Shown here in pieces: positions 16,551 through 26,001 of a DNA stretch of 62,352 bases. The DNA comes from an uncultured Bacilli bacterium. Lineage in GTDB: Bacteria; Bacillota_I; Bacilli_A; RF39; UBA660. Both the position numbers and the translations under genes were made by a program. The notes under the pieces were generated by a model. It ran no database searches. It was given only the letters and a program-made list of their open reading frames with translations, and was not told the origin of the DNA. The stretch lies in assembly GCA_934090935.1 (NCBI GenBank), contig CAKOKD010000006.1, positions 1-62,352 on the forward strand, in the 5' to 3' direction. Every line of letters begins with the position of its first letter. Within the stretch, counting starts at the first letter, position 1.

Positions 16551-18632
16551 ATGGATTATAAAACGGGATTAAATAAAGAACAACTTGAGGCGGTTAACCA
16601 TTTAAATGGTCCGTGTTTGGTTATGGCTGGTGCCGGTTCAGGAAAAACTAAGGTGCTAACTACAAGAATAATAAATTTAATAGAAAATGGTATAAATGAT
16701 TACAACATTTTAGCAATCACTTTTACTAATAAAGCAGCTAAAGAAATGCGTGATCGTGTGTATAATATGTATGGTCCAGTTCGTACATTTATTGGAACAT
16801 TCCATTCACTTGGCCTTCGTATAATAAGAGAAAACTATGAACTTTGTGGTTTAGATAGAAACTTCAATATCATCGACAGTGATGATGTATTGTCTATCAT
16901 AAAAAAAATAATGAAAAACAATAATATTGACCCTAAAAAGTTCAGCCCATATGCTATACGTAACAAAATATCTTTCATAAAAAATGAGTTATTAAGTGAT
17001 GCTGATCTTGATAAATTTTTTAATACAGAATTCGATAAAATGGTAAAAGACATATACTATAAATATCAATCCATTTTAGCTGAATCGAATGTTGTTGACT
17101 TTGATGATTTACTTGCAAAGCCAGTAATATTATTTAGAGATCATTTAGAGGTACTTGATCATTATCAAGAAGTGTTTAAATATATTTTGGTGGATGAGTA
17201 TCAAGATACAAACCCTGTACAATATAAATTAACTAAACTTCTTTCAGGCAAATATAAAAATATTTTTGTTGTTGGTGATATGAATCAAAGTATATATGGC
17301 TTTAGGCAAGCTGATTATAAAAATATTATTAACTTTGAAAACGACTATAAAGATTGTTTAGTTATAAAATTAGAGGAAAACTATCGTAGTACCAATAACA
17401 TTTTAAATGCTGCTAACTCGGTAATTGCTAACAATAAGGAAAGAAAAGATTTACGCCTTTGGAGTGAGCATGGAGATGGAGTAAAAGTAAAATACATTAG
17501 AAGTTATGATGAAAAGCATGAGGTTACAATTGTTATAAATGAAATAAGAAAGCTTCTTGAGGAAGGCTATAAGAAAAAAGATATCGCTGTTTTATATCGT
17601 ACTAATGCTCAAAGCCGTGTAGTAGAGGAAGGTTTTCTAACAAGTAATATTCCATATCGTGTTGTTGGAGCATATTATTTCTATAACCGTAAAGAAATCA
17701 AAGATTTAATCGCTTATTTAAGACTTATAAATAATCCTCATGATGAAATAAGTTTAAGAAGAATTATTAATGTGCCAAAAAGAGGTATTGGAGAAGCTGC
17801 AATTAAAACTCTTGAACAATCCTCTATTATTAATGGAACAAGTATGTTTGAATCATTGAGTACAAAGAAAGAACTTGAATTTAAAGAACTAATTGAAGTG
17901 CTTATTAAAGACTCAAATTCTATGAGTTTAACCGAGTTAATCGACTCTATTCTTGAAAGAACAGGTTTAAAAAATGAGCTTGAAGCAGATAAAAGCCTAG
18001 ATTCCGAATTAAGACTTGATAACTTGATGGAGTTTAAATCAATTACAGCATCATTTGAAGAAAAAGAAGGATGTGTTAATTTAGGAGATTTTCTAAATGA
18101 GATAAGTTTAATCGCCGATATATCTGAACATAAAGAAAGTGATGATGAAGTTACTTTAATGACAATTCATTCAGCTAAAGGCCTTGAATTCACTGTTGTA
18201 TTCTTAATTGGAATGGAAGAAGGTATATTTCCACATGCTAATTCACTTCTTGAGGATAACGGTCTTGAAGAAGAAAGAAGACTTTGCTATGTTGGAATTA
18301 CTCGTGCAAAAGAAATTCTATATTTAACAAATTCAAAAAGAAGAATGTTATATGGTAAAGATACAATGAATCCACCTAGTAGATTTATTGATGAAATCAA
18401 AAGTGATTATATTGAAAGAATTGATACAATAAAAGACGAGGCTAAGAAAATCGATTCAAGTGATATGTATATTGAGGGATCAAATGATGATTTAAATGTT
18501 GGAGATACTATAAATCATGATACACTTGGTATAGGAGTTATATTAAGTGTTGATGGCTCCTTAATTGAAGTGGCATTTAAAACAGGAATAAAAAAGCTTA
18601 TGAAAAATCATAAGAGTATAAAGAAAATGTGA
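16551..18632 (+). CDS. pcrA: ATP-dependent DNA helicase PcrA/UvrD
   Basis: A 693-residue superfamily 1 3'-5' helicase of repair and replication. Motifs in order: Q motif GLNKEQLEAV, Walker A AGAGSGKTKVL (about 28-38), Ia FTNKAAKEM, II VDEYQDTNPVQ, III GDMNQSIYGFRQAD, IV LEENYRST, V TIHSAKGLEF, VI YVGITRAKE. The C-terminal segment DLNVGDTINHDTLGIG matches the small Tudor-like tail that binds RNA polymerase in PcrA. Slightly shorter than the Bacillus protein. A likely SOS box precedes it. A gene for a kinase-like protein follows closely. Confidence 0.96.
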   Translation: MDYKTGLNKEQLEAVNHLNGPCLVMAGAGSGKTKVLTTRIINLIENGINDYNILAITFTNKAAKEMRDRVYNMYGPVRTFIGTFHSLGLRIIRENYELCGLDRNFNIIDSDDVLSIIKKIMKNNNIDPKKFSPYAIRNKISFIKNELLSDADLDKFFNTEFDKMVKDIYYKYQSILAESNVVDFDDLLAKPVILFRDHLEVLDHYQEVFKYILVDEYQDTNPVQYKLTKLLSGKYKNIFVVGDMNQSIYGFRQADYKNIINFENDYKDCLVIKLEENYRSTNNILNAANSVIANNKERKDLRLWSEHGDGVKVKYIRSYDEKHEVTIVINEIRKLLEEGYKKKDIAVLYRTNAQSRVVEEGFLTSNIPYRVVGAYYFYNRKEIKDLIAYLRLINNPHDEISLRRIINVPKRGIGEAAIKTLEQSSIINGTSMFESLSTKKELEFKELIEVLIKDSNSMSLTELIDSILERTGLKNELEADKSLDSELRLDNLMEFKSITASFEEKEGCVNLGDFLNEISLIADISEHKESDDEVTLMTIHSAKGLEFTVVFLIGMEEGIFPHANSLLEDNGLEEERRLCYVGITRAKEILYLTNSKRRMLYGKDTMNPPSRFIDEIKSDYIERIDTIKDEAKKIDSSDMYIEGSNDDLNVGDTINHDTLGIGVILSVDGSLIEVAFKTGIKKLMKNHKSIKKM

Positions 18633-18645
18633 AAAGGTGATGATT

Positions 18646-19551
18646 ATGAAAAGCGAAGGTAAAATCGAATTGACATCGGAAGAAATCGAATCACTTTTAA
18701 AGCATGAGCTATCCCATGGTACTGATGGAAGAGTATTTAGATTTGACCGAAAAAGATTGATAAAACTTTACCATAAATATCTAAATTGGTTTAAAACTAG
18801 GAATTTGGTGTTTGAAGACAATGATGATCATGTAAAAATATATCAAAAAGGAGATTATAACCGAAGAAATGATATATTTGATATGTTTACATACTACGTA
18901 TCAGAAGAAGATGGTCAATATATTAGAATTCATAATGGCTCCGAAGAGATAATAGCCGCAAAAGCAAGACAATTGAAAGTTAAAAACACCAGACTTCCAC
19001 AGGATGCTGTATATATTGATGGTAAATATATCGGTTGCACATTAATTGCTATTAAAGGTATACAAATTCATAAATTGATTGGTCTTCCGCTTGTACTAAA
19101 AAAGAAAATAATGAAACGCGTGCTTTACAACGTAAAGGAACTTATGGATAATTACATCTATCATATAGATTTAGCCAATTCTCCATTTACAAAGGACAAT
19201 TATTTTTATAATGAGTTAGGAAAACTCGAAAATGTTGGACATTCACATGTTCTTGTAAATCCTATAACTTTAAAGCCACAACTTATTGACTTGGACGGTA
19301 AATCTACAATTTATACCGATTCTTATTCTCAAAAATTTGAGAAATTGAGTATGGCATCTTTTAACTCGTTAATGATTGAATTCTTGCTAGGTATTAACCT
19401 AGATGAGTATAAAGATGAAGAAGATTTAAAGTATATACTATCTCAAATTGGAATCGATATAGAATATATAGATATTCTTGCATCAAAGTCGCTTGATTAT
19501 GAACAAGCTAACGACTTTATTGATGGGTTGCATCATATAGAAAGATTATAA
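18646..19551 (+). CDS. Kinase-fold-like hypothetical protein
   Basis: I do not know the family of this 301-residue protein, but it carries the landmarks of a protein-kinase-like fold in the right order: a Gly-rich turn HGTDGRVFRF (24-33), a candidate ATP lysine in LIKLYH (K40), a catalytic-loop-like HIDLANSP with D175 and N185, and LIDLDG with D215/D217 in the metal-binding position. The C-terminal lobe is helical. The substrate could be a protein or a small molecule. Start at ATG 18646, five bases after AGGTGA; earlier GTG/ATG codons at 18637-18642 overlap the ribosome site. It follows pcrA by 13 bases and shares its transcript, ending at the terminator near 19638. Confidence 0.6.
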   Translation: MKSEGKIELTSEEIESLLKHELSHGTDGRVFRFDRKRLIKLYHKYLNWFKTRNLVFEDNDDHVKIYQKGDYNRRNDIFDMFTYYVSEEDGQYIRIHNGSEEIIAAKARQLKVKNTRLPQDAVYIDGKYIGCTLIAIKGIQIHKLIGLPLVLKKKIMKRVLYNVKELMDNYIYHIDLANSPFTKDNYFYNELGKLENVGHSHVLVNPITLKPQLIDLDGKSTIYTDSYSQKFEKLSMASFNSLMIEFLLGINLDEYKDEEDLKYILSQIGIDIEYIDILASKSLDYEQANDFIDGLHHIERL

Positions 19552-19637
19552 TAATACTAGTTACAACAGATGTGATGAAAATTAATTATAATAAAGTAAA
19601 AACCTTAGTTGAAATTTAAGATAAAGACAATAATTAT

Positions 19638-19661
19638 GAGCATATTAAGTGCTCTTTTTTT
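19638..19661 (+). terminator. pcrA operon terminator
   Basis: GAGCA-TATTAAG-TGCTC hairpin with seven T. Confidence 0.85.
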
Positions 19662-19691
19662 GACAAATTACTAACCTTTTCATGATATAAT
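19660..19691 (+). promoter_or_regulatory. ligA promoter
   Basis: TTGACA (19660-19665) overlaps the T-run of the terminator. TATAAT is at 19686-19691, a 20-base spacing; GATATA at 19684 would give the usual 18. No LexA-like box here. Confidence 0.55.
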
Positions 19692-19708
19692 ATTGGTAGG
19701 TGAACATA

Positions 19709-21688
19709 ATGGATAGATATAACGAATTAGTAGATCTTTTAAACAAAGCAAATTATGAATATCATGTTTTAGATAATCCAGAAACATTGACTGACGAAGA
19801 ATATGATGCATACTTAAGAGAAGTATATGAAATGGAAGAAAAAGATCCAAGCATTATTAGAGAGGACTCTCCAACTCATAAAATTGGTGGAGTTGTTTTA
19901 GATAGCTTTAAAAAAGTTACGCATAATATTCCAATGATGAGTCTTGCAGACGTTTTCAATGAAGATGAAATAATCGAATTTGATAATCGAATAAAAAAAG
20001 AAGGATTGAATCCTAAATATGTATGTGAACTTAAAATAGATGGATTATCAGTATCTTTAAAGTATGAACATGGAATCCTAAAAAGTGCAGCTACAAGAGG
20101 TGATGGAGTTGTTGGTGAAGACATCACTCATAACGTTAAAACGATAAAGCAAGTACCTTTGAAATTGACTCAGGATATTGATATTGAGGTTCGTGGTGAA
20201 ATCTATATGAGCCGTGAAACACTTTTAAAAATCAACCATGAAAGAGAAAAAAATGGAGAAGTGCCTTTTAAAAACTGTCGTAATGCTGCAGCAGGTTCTA
20301 TAAGACAACTTGATTCAAGTATTGCAGCTAAAAGAAACCTTGAGGTATGGATATATCATTTACCAGATCCAGAAGATTATGGAATTAAGACTCATCATGA
20401 AGCCCTTGAATTTATGGCTTCTTTAGGATTTAGAACAAATCCAAATAATAGACTTGTTAATAACATAGATGAAGTGTTTGAATTTATCCATGAAAAAGGT
20501 GAACTTAGACCAAAACTTCCATATGACATCGATGGGGTTGTTATCAAAGTTGATAGTTTAAAAGAGCATGAGATTCTAGGAAACACGATTAGGTATCCCA
20601 AATGGGCAGTTGCATATAAATTTCCAGCTGAAGTTGTTTCAACAAAACTTTTGGATATTAAGTTTACTGTAGGAAGAACCGGTGTAGTAACTCCAAACGC
20701 AATTCTTGAACCAATAATGGTTATGGGATCTTTAGTGTCGAAAGCGACATTACATAATGAAGAATATTGCCTATCAAAAGATATTAGAATAGGTGATACG
20801 GTTAAAGTCATTAAAGCAGGAGACGTAATTCCAAGGGTTGAAGGTGTTATAAAAGAATTAAGACCAATTGATTCAAAACCATTTGAATTTACAAGAACTT
20901 GCCCAATGTGTGGAAGTGAACTTATAAAGCGTGATGCAGCATACTATTGTGTAAATGATTCATGTGATAAGAAAAATATAGAATCACTTATTCATTATGC
21001 ATCTAGGGAAACTATGAATATCGATGGTTTAGGAGATGCAATTATTGAGGATTTCTACAATTTAGGATATTTAACGGATATCGCTTCAATTTATCATTTA
21101 AATAATTATAAAGAAGAGTTAAAACTTCTTGAAGGCTTTGGAAATAAATCTATTGAAAATCTACTAAATTCTATTGAAGAATCTAAAAACAATTCTTTAG
21201 AAAAAGTATTGTTTGCTCTAGGAATTCGTTATGTAGGCAAAAAAAATGCTAAAATTCTTGCAAACCATTATAAAAATGTTGATGCTCTTGCTCAAGCAAG
21301 TTATGAAGAATTAAAATCAATTAGAGATATTGGCGAAGTAATAGCTAAAAGTGTTGTCGATTATTTTAATGATGATGAAAATAAAAATTTGATTGAAAAG
21401 CTAAAAGAAGTTGGAGTAAACTTTGAATACAAAGGAAAAACTTCTTCCGAAGAAAGCGCATTCACTGGCCGTACTTTTGTGCTCACTGGAACACTTGATT
21501 CCATAACTCGTGATGAAGCCAAGGAAAAAATTGAATATTTAGGCGGAAATTGCACAGGTTCTGTATCCAAGAAAACGGATGTGGTTATTGCTGGACATGA
21601 TGCTGGAAGTAAACTCACTAAGGCTCAAGAACTTGGAATTACCATCTGGGATGAAGAAAAATTCTTAAGCGAACTAGGCCAAAATTAG
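19709..21688 (+). CDS. ligA: NAD-dependent DNA ligase
   Basis: The 659-residue replicative ligase. Domain Ia (YNELVDLLNKANYEYHV), nucleotidyltransferase core with the adenylated lysine K109 in ELKIDG and the TRGDG motif, OB fold (KVIKAGDVIPRV), four-Cys zinc finger (CPMC at about 405 with CVNDSC), helix-hairpin-helix repeats (GLGDAI, GIRYVG, RDIGEV) and a C-terminal BRCT domain (FTGRTFVLTGTL to the end). Start at ATG 19709: TAGGTG is correctly spaced, while the upstream in-frame GTG at 19700 is part of that site. It stands alone with its own promoter; pcrA nearby matches the pcrA-ligA neighbourhood of Bacillus. Confidence 0.97.
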   Translation: MDRYNELVDLLNKANYEYHVLDNPETLTDEEYDAYLREVYEMEEKDPSIIREDSPTHKIGGVVLDSFKKVTHNIPMMSLADVFNEDEIIEFDNRIKKEGLNPKYVCELKIDGLSVSLKYEHGILKSAATRGDGVVGEDITHNVKTIKQVPLKLTQDIDIEVRGEIYMSRETLLKINHEREKNGEVPFKNCRNAAAGSIRQLDSSIAAKRNLEVWIYHLPDPEDYGIKTHHEALEFMASLGFRTNPNNRLVNNIDEVFEFIHEKGELRPKLPYDIDGVVIKVDSLKEHEILGNTIRYPKWAVAYKFPAEVVSTKLLDIKFTVGRTGVVTPNAILEPIMVMGSLVSKATLHNEEYCLSKDIRIGDTVKVIKAGDVIPRVEGVIKELRPIDSKPFEFTRTCPMCGSELIKRDAAYYCVNDSCDKKNIESLIHYASRETMNIDGLGDAIIEDFYNLGYLTDIASIYHLNNYKEELKLLEGFGNKSIENLLNSIEESKNNSLEKVLFALGIRYVGKKNAKILANHYKNVDALAQASYEELKSIRDIGEVIAKSVVDYFNDDENKNLIEKLKEVGVNFEYKGKTSSEESAFTGRTFVLTGTLDSITRDEAKEKIEYLGGNCTGSVSKKTDVVIAGHDAGSKLTKAQELGITIWDEEKFLSELGQN

Positions 21689-21752
21689 AACACTTTTAAT
21701 TTTTATATATATGTAGTATAATGATGATACTAAAGTTTTTGGGGTGAAGAAA

Positions 21753-22247
21753 ATGTTAAAAAAGCTAAAAAATTTTTATAAAAACAACCGAATTTATTCA
21801 ATATTGATGATTATATCTTTAATATGTTTAATACTTATGGCAAGTGGTGTTATAATCTATTTCGTTAATCAAACTGTTTCAAGTCCATATGGACATAGAT
21901 TGGATGATATAGATAACCATAACATAAATTCAGCCATTGAAGATCTAAAAAATTATTATAAAGATGGCAAAGGTGTAACAAACTACAATGTTAGAGTTCA
22001 AGGAAGAATAATTTATATAGACGTTGAAATGGAAAAAACAACTTCTAATGAAGCAATTCAAAATTTAGCAGTTGGATGTCTTGAAAAAATTCCTGATACA
22101 GAAAAAACATATTATGACATTCAATTTATATTTAAAAGAGAAGGTTTAACACCATATCTTGGTAGCAAATCTGCTAGCAATACAGTAATCTCTTGGGCTA
22201 ATTATTCAGTGGATACAACAACGACAACTACTTCTAAAAAGAAATAG
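21753..22247 (+). CDS. Single-pass membrane protein, unknown
   Basis: The 164-residue protein has a basic start (KKLKNFYKNNR), one membrane helix (about 17-39, ILMIISLICLILMASGVIIYFV) and an outer domain of about 120 residues ending in a Thr run and KKK. I see no known motif. Start at ATG 21753 after GGGGTGA; the GTG at 21744 belongs to that site. It lies 8 bases before a membrane-bound GGDEF receptor and is probably cotranscribed with it. In Bacillus ligA is followed by camS, but this protein shows no lipobox and I cannot claim that link. Confidence 0.6.
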   Translation: MLKKLKNFYKNNRIYSILMIISLICLILMASGVIIYFVNQTVSSPYGHRLDDIDNHNINSAIEDLKNYYKDGKGVTNYNVRVQGRIIYIDVEMEKTTSNEAIQNLAVGCLEKIPDTEKTYYDIQFIFKREGLTPYLGSKSASNTVISWANYSVDTTTTTTSKKK

Positions 22248-22255
22248 GTGATGTA

Positions 22256-24286
22256 ATGAAAAAAGCAAAAAGATTAATAATAATTATCCCTGCTGTCCTA
22301 ATAGTATTGGGCCTTTCTTTCTTCTTTTTATATAAATTGCTTGTTGATGAATATGCTTTATCAATTAAAGAAAAGAAATGGATCGATTCAAATAGCAGCA
22401 ATGTAATATCTCTATCAGTACCTAATGATATACCTGTTTTTGGAAACACTGGAGCTGGAGTATTCTTTGATTTTTCATCTTATCTTGGAACAGATCTTGG
22501 AATAAAAATCAACAACAATACAGTTTCATATCTTACGGATACAACAGGATATGGATTTAACATAAGTGATTCATATGACGAAAAAGCTCTTTTGATGTTT
22601 AAAGATCATTATGTGCTTATTGGTAAAAACTCAAATATAATCGATGAAGCGAATATAATAAGTTTAAGCCCTGGAGTTTTAAACAGCAATAAAACTCAAA
22701 TTGCATCATACTATGGAGTAAATGAGACAACACTAAAGGGATATGATGCTATATCCAAAATAATTTCTGATTTAGGAAATGGTAATTTAACATATGCACT
22801 TGTTCCATTAAATGAATATAAGGATCAAATAATCGAAAACAATATAAATATTTTATATCATGTAAGTGATTTAAATAAATACTATTATTTCCGTTTAGGC
22901 GATAATGAGATGATAAATTCAATATTTAAAAAAGAGTTCCTTTCATGGATGGAAACAAAATATGCTAAATCTTATAGACAACACAATTATCGTTTGTTTA
23001 TCGATAAATTAGGCATATCTGAACTTGATGAAGAAAGTCTATCGAACAAAACATATAAGTATGGTTTTGCTGAGTATCGTCCTTATGAAATCATATCAAG
23101 CGGTTCATATGGCGGAATAACTTCTGAGATTATTGATGAATTTAAGACTTTTGCTAATGTTGATTTTACATATAAAAAGTATAGATCACCAGTATCTTTA
23201 GCTGAAGCTGCAATCAAAGGAGATATAGATTTATACTACAATTATTACAATTTAATTACAAACTATATTGATACGGGAGCAACAAAGAAAATAAAATATT
23301 ATGTAATTGCTCAAAATGATATTGATTTATCTTTAACAAATATATCTGGTTTATATAAACAAACTGTTTATGTACTAGAAAATTCTTATCTTTCGGATAT
23401 ATTAAAAAACAATAAAGATATCAACATCATAACTTACAAAAACAATAATGAATTAACTAAAATAATAAAGAAAAAAGCTATTATATTGGTTGATGAATCT
23501 GAATATAACTACTATATAACTAATAAAACAAATGAATATACAGTAAGACTTGCTGGTACATTAGAAGAAAACAACTATTCATTTAGGTATAAAAATGCCA
23601 GTGATTCATTCTATTTGCTTTTCAATGCATACACTAAAACATTGGATCCAAGCGATTTAGTAAGAAAAGGAATATCTTCTTACAATAAAGTTGCTAAAAA
23701 GAATTCAATTGTTGGTAAGATAGCTGAATATTCAATAATAATTATTATTGTTTCATCATACATATTTGTATTAAAAAAGAAAAAAGAAAAAACTATAAAG
23801 ATAAATACTAAAGTAAAAAAAGAGGATAGAATTAAATATATTGACCTTCTTACTTCTTTAAAAAATAGAAATTACTATAATGAAAAAGTTAATTTATGGA
23901 ATAAAAATACGATTTATCCACAAGCTTGTATCGTTTTAGATATAAATGAACTTAAAAACTTAAACGATACTCTTGGACATGAAGAAGGGGATAAATTGAT
24001 TCAAAGGGTTGCTAATGCTTTAATCAAAACTCAAATAGATAACTCAGAAATAATGCGTACAGATGGTAATGAATTCTTTGTATATCTAGTTGGATATCCT
24101 GAAAAGCAAGTTCTTTCTTATATTAAAAAATTAATAAAAGAATTTAAAAAATTGGATTATGAACCAGGAGTTGCAATGGGATTTTCAATGATTGAAGATG
24201 ACTCAAAATTGGTAGAAGATGCATTCAATGAAGCAAGTGTTAGAATGCGTGATAATAAAGAGGAATCTTATGAAAAAAAGAATTAG
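22256..24286 (+). CDS. Membrane GGDEF protein with solute-binding sensor domains
   Basis: The 676-residue protein has an N-terminal membrane helix (about 7-29), two outer halves that look like family 3 solute-binding modules (about 45-235 and 265-450, the second opening KYGFAEYRPYEI), a second membrane helix (about 492-512, IAEYSIIIIIVSSYIFV) and a cytoplasmic GGDEF-type domain (DLLTSLKNRNYY, LDINELKNLNDTLGHEEGD). The signature is RTDGNEFF in place of RxGGDEF, so the catalytic Asp is replaced by Asn; cyclase activity is doubtful and it may act as a nucleotide or c-di-GMP sensor. Start ATG 22256 after AGGTGATGTA. The brkB-like gene begins inside its 3' end. Confidence 0.8.
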   Translation: MKKAKRLIIIIPAVLIVLGLSFFFLYKLLVDEYALSIKEKKWIDSNSSNVISLSVPNDIPVFGNTGAGVFFDFSSYLGTDLGIKINNNTVSYLTDTTGYGFNISDSYDEKALLMFKDHYVLIGKNSNIIDEANIISLSPGVLNSNKTQIASYYGVNETTLKGYDAISKIISDLGNGNLTYALVPLNEYKDQIIENNINILYHVSDLNKYYYFRLGDNEMINSIFKKEFLSWMETKYAKSYRQHNYRLFIDKLGISELDEESLSNKTYKYGFAEYRPYEIISSGSYGGITSEIIDEFKTFANVDFTYKKYRSPVSLAEAAIKGDIDLYYNYYNLITNYIDTGATKKIKYYVIAQNDIDLSLTNISGLYKQTVYVLENSYLSDILKNNKDINIITYKNNNELTKIIKKKAIILVDESEYNYYITNKTNEYTVRLAGTLEENNYSFRYKNASDSFYLLFNAYTKTLDPSDLVRKGISSYNKVAKKNSIVGKIAEYSIIIIIVSSYIFVLKKKKEKTIKINTKVKKEDRIKYIDLLTSLKNRNYYNEKVNLWNKNTIYPQACIVLDINELKNLNDTLGHEEGDKLIQRVANALIKTQIDNSEIMRTDGNEFFVYLVGYPEKQVLSYIKKLIKEFKKLDYEPGVAMGFSMIEDDSKLVEDAFNEASVRMRDNKEESYEKKN

Positions 24287-25181
24287 TAAATTTAACAAAA
24301 AAGCAGCAGAACAATTTAAGAATCTAAAAAATTACATATTAAAGATTATTGAGATAATAAAGAAACCTGAAATGGGTATATTACCAGGACAGCTAGCCTT
24401 CTTTATTATTTTATCCCTTGTTCCAATTATAACTTTATGTGGTTTTGGAGCAGGTTTATTCAATATCAATATGGACACAGTTATTGATATTCTTGATAAT
24501 ATTATTCCAACTGGAGCAGAATTCTTAAAACCATATTTAACTGGTAATACAATTGATTTAAAACTTGCTTTGATATTCTTATGGATGTTTTATTTAGCAA
24601 GTAATGGATGCAATACAGTTATCCTAATAAGCAATCAAATTTATGGTATTAACCAATCAAATTGGATAAAAAGAAGAATCAAAGCTATATTTATGACTTT
24701 TGGAATAGTAGTTATCATAATCTTCTTACTTGTATTTCCAGTATTTGGAAAGAAAATACTAGAGTTATTTGAATTTACTAATATCAGTTCTACGATAAAA
24801 GAAATATTTAACATATTAAAAGGACCATTAACATGGCTTGTAATGTTTATATTCTTAAGAGGAATATACGAGATTGCTCCCGATAGAGTCAGAAGAAATT
24901 CCCACATCAACACAGGAGCTATATTTACAACCGTTGGTTGGGTAATTCTAACATGGTTCTATAGCCAAATATCAACCAATATGACAACATATAATATCTT
25001 CTATGGAGCTTTATCAAATATCGCAATACTTATGTTATGGTTATATTTTATGTCATTCGTGTTTGTTATTGGCCTATCACTAAATTATGGTGAAGAGATG
25101 GAACAAGAAAAAGTTTTAAATGAAAATCGCCCTTTAAAAGTAGTAAAAGAACGTAGTCAAAATAAAGATACTGAAGAATAA
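24270..25181 (+). CDS. YihY/BrkB-family membrane protein
   Basis: A 303-residue polytopic protein with about six membrane helices. The family pattern is clear: PGQLAFFIILSLVPIITL, MFYLASNGCNTVI, YEIAPDRVRRN and the final LWLYFMSFVFVIGLSLNYG. The molecular role of this family is not settled; despite older naming it is not RNase BN. Start at ATG 24270 with AGAGG six bases away; the frame is open further upstream, but that part lies inside the GGDEF gene, so the true overlap is 17 bases. The terminator hairpin overlaps the last codons. Confidence 0.88.
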   Translation: MKKRISKFNKKAAEQFKNLKNYILKIIEIIKKPEMGILPGQLAFFIILSLVPIITLCGFGAGLFNINMDTVIDILDNIIPTGAEFLKPYLTGNTIDLKLALIFLWMFYLASNGCNTVILISNQIYGINQSNWIKRRIKAIFMTFGIVVIIIFLLVFPVFGKKILELFEFTNISSTIKEIFNILKGPLTWLVMFIFLRGIYEIAPDRVRRNSHINTGAIFTTVGWVILTWFYSQISTNMTTYNIFYGALSNIAILMLWLYFMSFVFVIGLSLNYGEEMEQEKVLNENRPLKVVKERSQNKDTEE

Positions 25182-25198
25182 AAACTTCAGTATTTTTT
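25168..25198 (+). terminator. Terminator of the GGDEF/brkB operon
   Basis: ATACTGAAG pairs with CTTCAGTAT over an 8-base loop that contains the stop codon, followed by TTTTT. Confidence 0.85.
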
Positions 25199-25251
25199 AT
25201 TCAAAAAAAGGTATATTTATTGTATAATATATCTTACTGGAGGTTATGGTT

Positions 25252-26001
25252 ATGGAAAAGCTAAGCATTAAAAGTATGTCTATCGATATTGATTTAACCT
25301 TACCAGTTATATCCGTTCTTGGTCCAACGAATTCTGGTAAAACATATTTTTTAAAAAAACTAATAAACGTAATTCCTAATCATGACGTATATCTTGATGA
25401 TATTTTAATAAGTGAGTATGATATAACTTATTTAAAAAATAATATTGTAGTAGTTTTAGATGATGATATTTTTAAATGTGAATATGTGGCTGAAGAACTT
25501 CATTATTACTTATCTAAACTAGGTTATAGAATAGATGAGATTACGAATAAGATAAATGAACTTGCAAAATTCTTCAAAATAAGCAATCTACTGAGTGAAA
25601 GAATTGACCTTTTAACAATTGAAAAACGTATACTTATAAAAATTCTTGCACTTCTAATTATAAAGCCTCAAATATTTGGGATTGATAATCTATTAAGTTA
25701 TTTAAATGAAACTGATAAAAAAAATTTAATTACTTTCTGTGCTTCTAATAAGATGACGTTGATAAATTGTACAAATAATGGTGAAGATTTACTTATAAGC
25801 GATAAAGTATTATTGCTTAATGATATGAAAGCTATTTTTTATGGCGATAAAAAAGAACTATTAAATGGAAATACGATTCTACCATATATCGGTATAAGTC
25901 TTCCATTTACAGCCGAGATGTCTCAAAATTTAGTTCTTTATGGAATTCTTAATAAAATATATCTTGATGAAAAAAAGTTGGTGGATAAAATATGGAAGTA
26001 G
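25252..26001 (+). CDS. Degenerate ECF-type ABC ATPase (EcfA-like)
   Basis: The 249-residue protein has the size and C-terminal block (LPFTAEMSQNLVLYGILN) of energy-coupling-factor ATPases and an intact Walker A, GPTNSGKT at 24-31. The rest is eroded: the signature expected as LSGGQ reads LLTIEKR, and Walker B ends in IFGIDN, with Asn where the catalytic Glu should be. Its position, directly before a second such protein and truA-rplM-rpsI, is that of ecfA1-ecfA2-ecfT-truA in other Firmicutes. Start ATG 25252 rather than 25246, for spacing from GGAGG. It may still bind ATP; transport is doubtful. It overlaps the next gene by 10 bases. Confidence 0.7.
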   Translation: MEKLSIKSMSIDIDLTLPVISVLGPTNSGKTYFLKKLINVIPNHDVYLDDILISEYDITYLKNNIVVVLDDDIFKCEYVAEELHYYLSKLGYRIDEITNKINELAKFFKISNLLSERIDLLTIEKRILIKILALLIIKPQIFGIDNLLSYLNETDKKNLITFCASNKMTLINCTNNGEDLLISDKVLLLNDMKAIFYGDKKELLNGNTILPYIGISLPFTAEMSQNLVLYGILNKIYLDEKKLVDKIWK

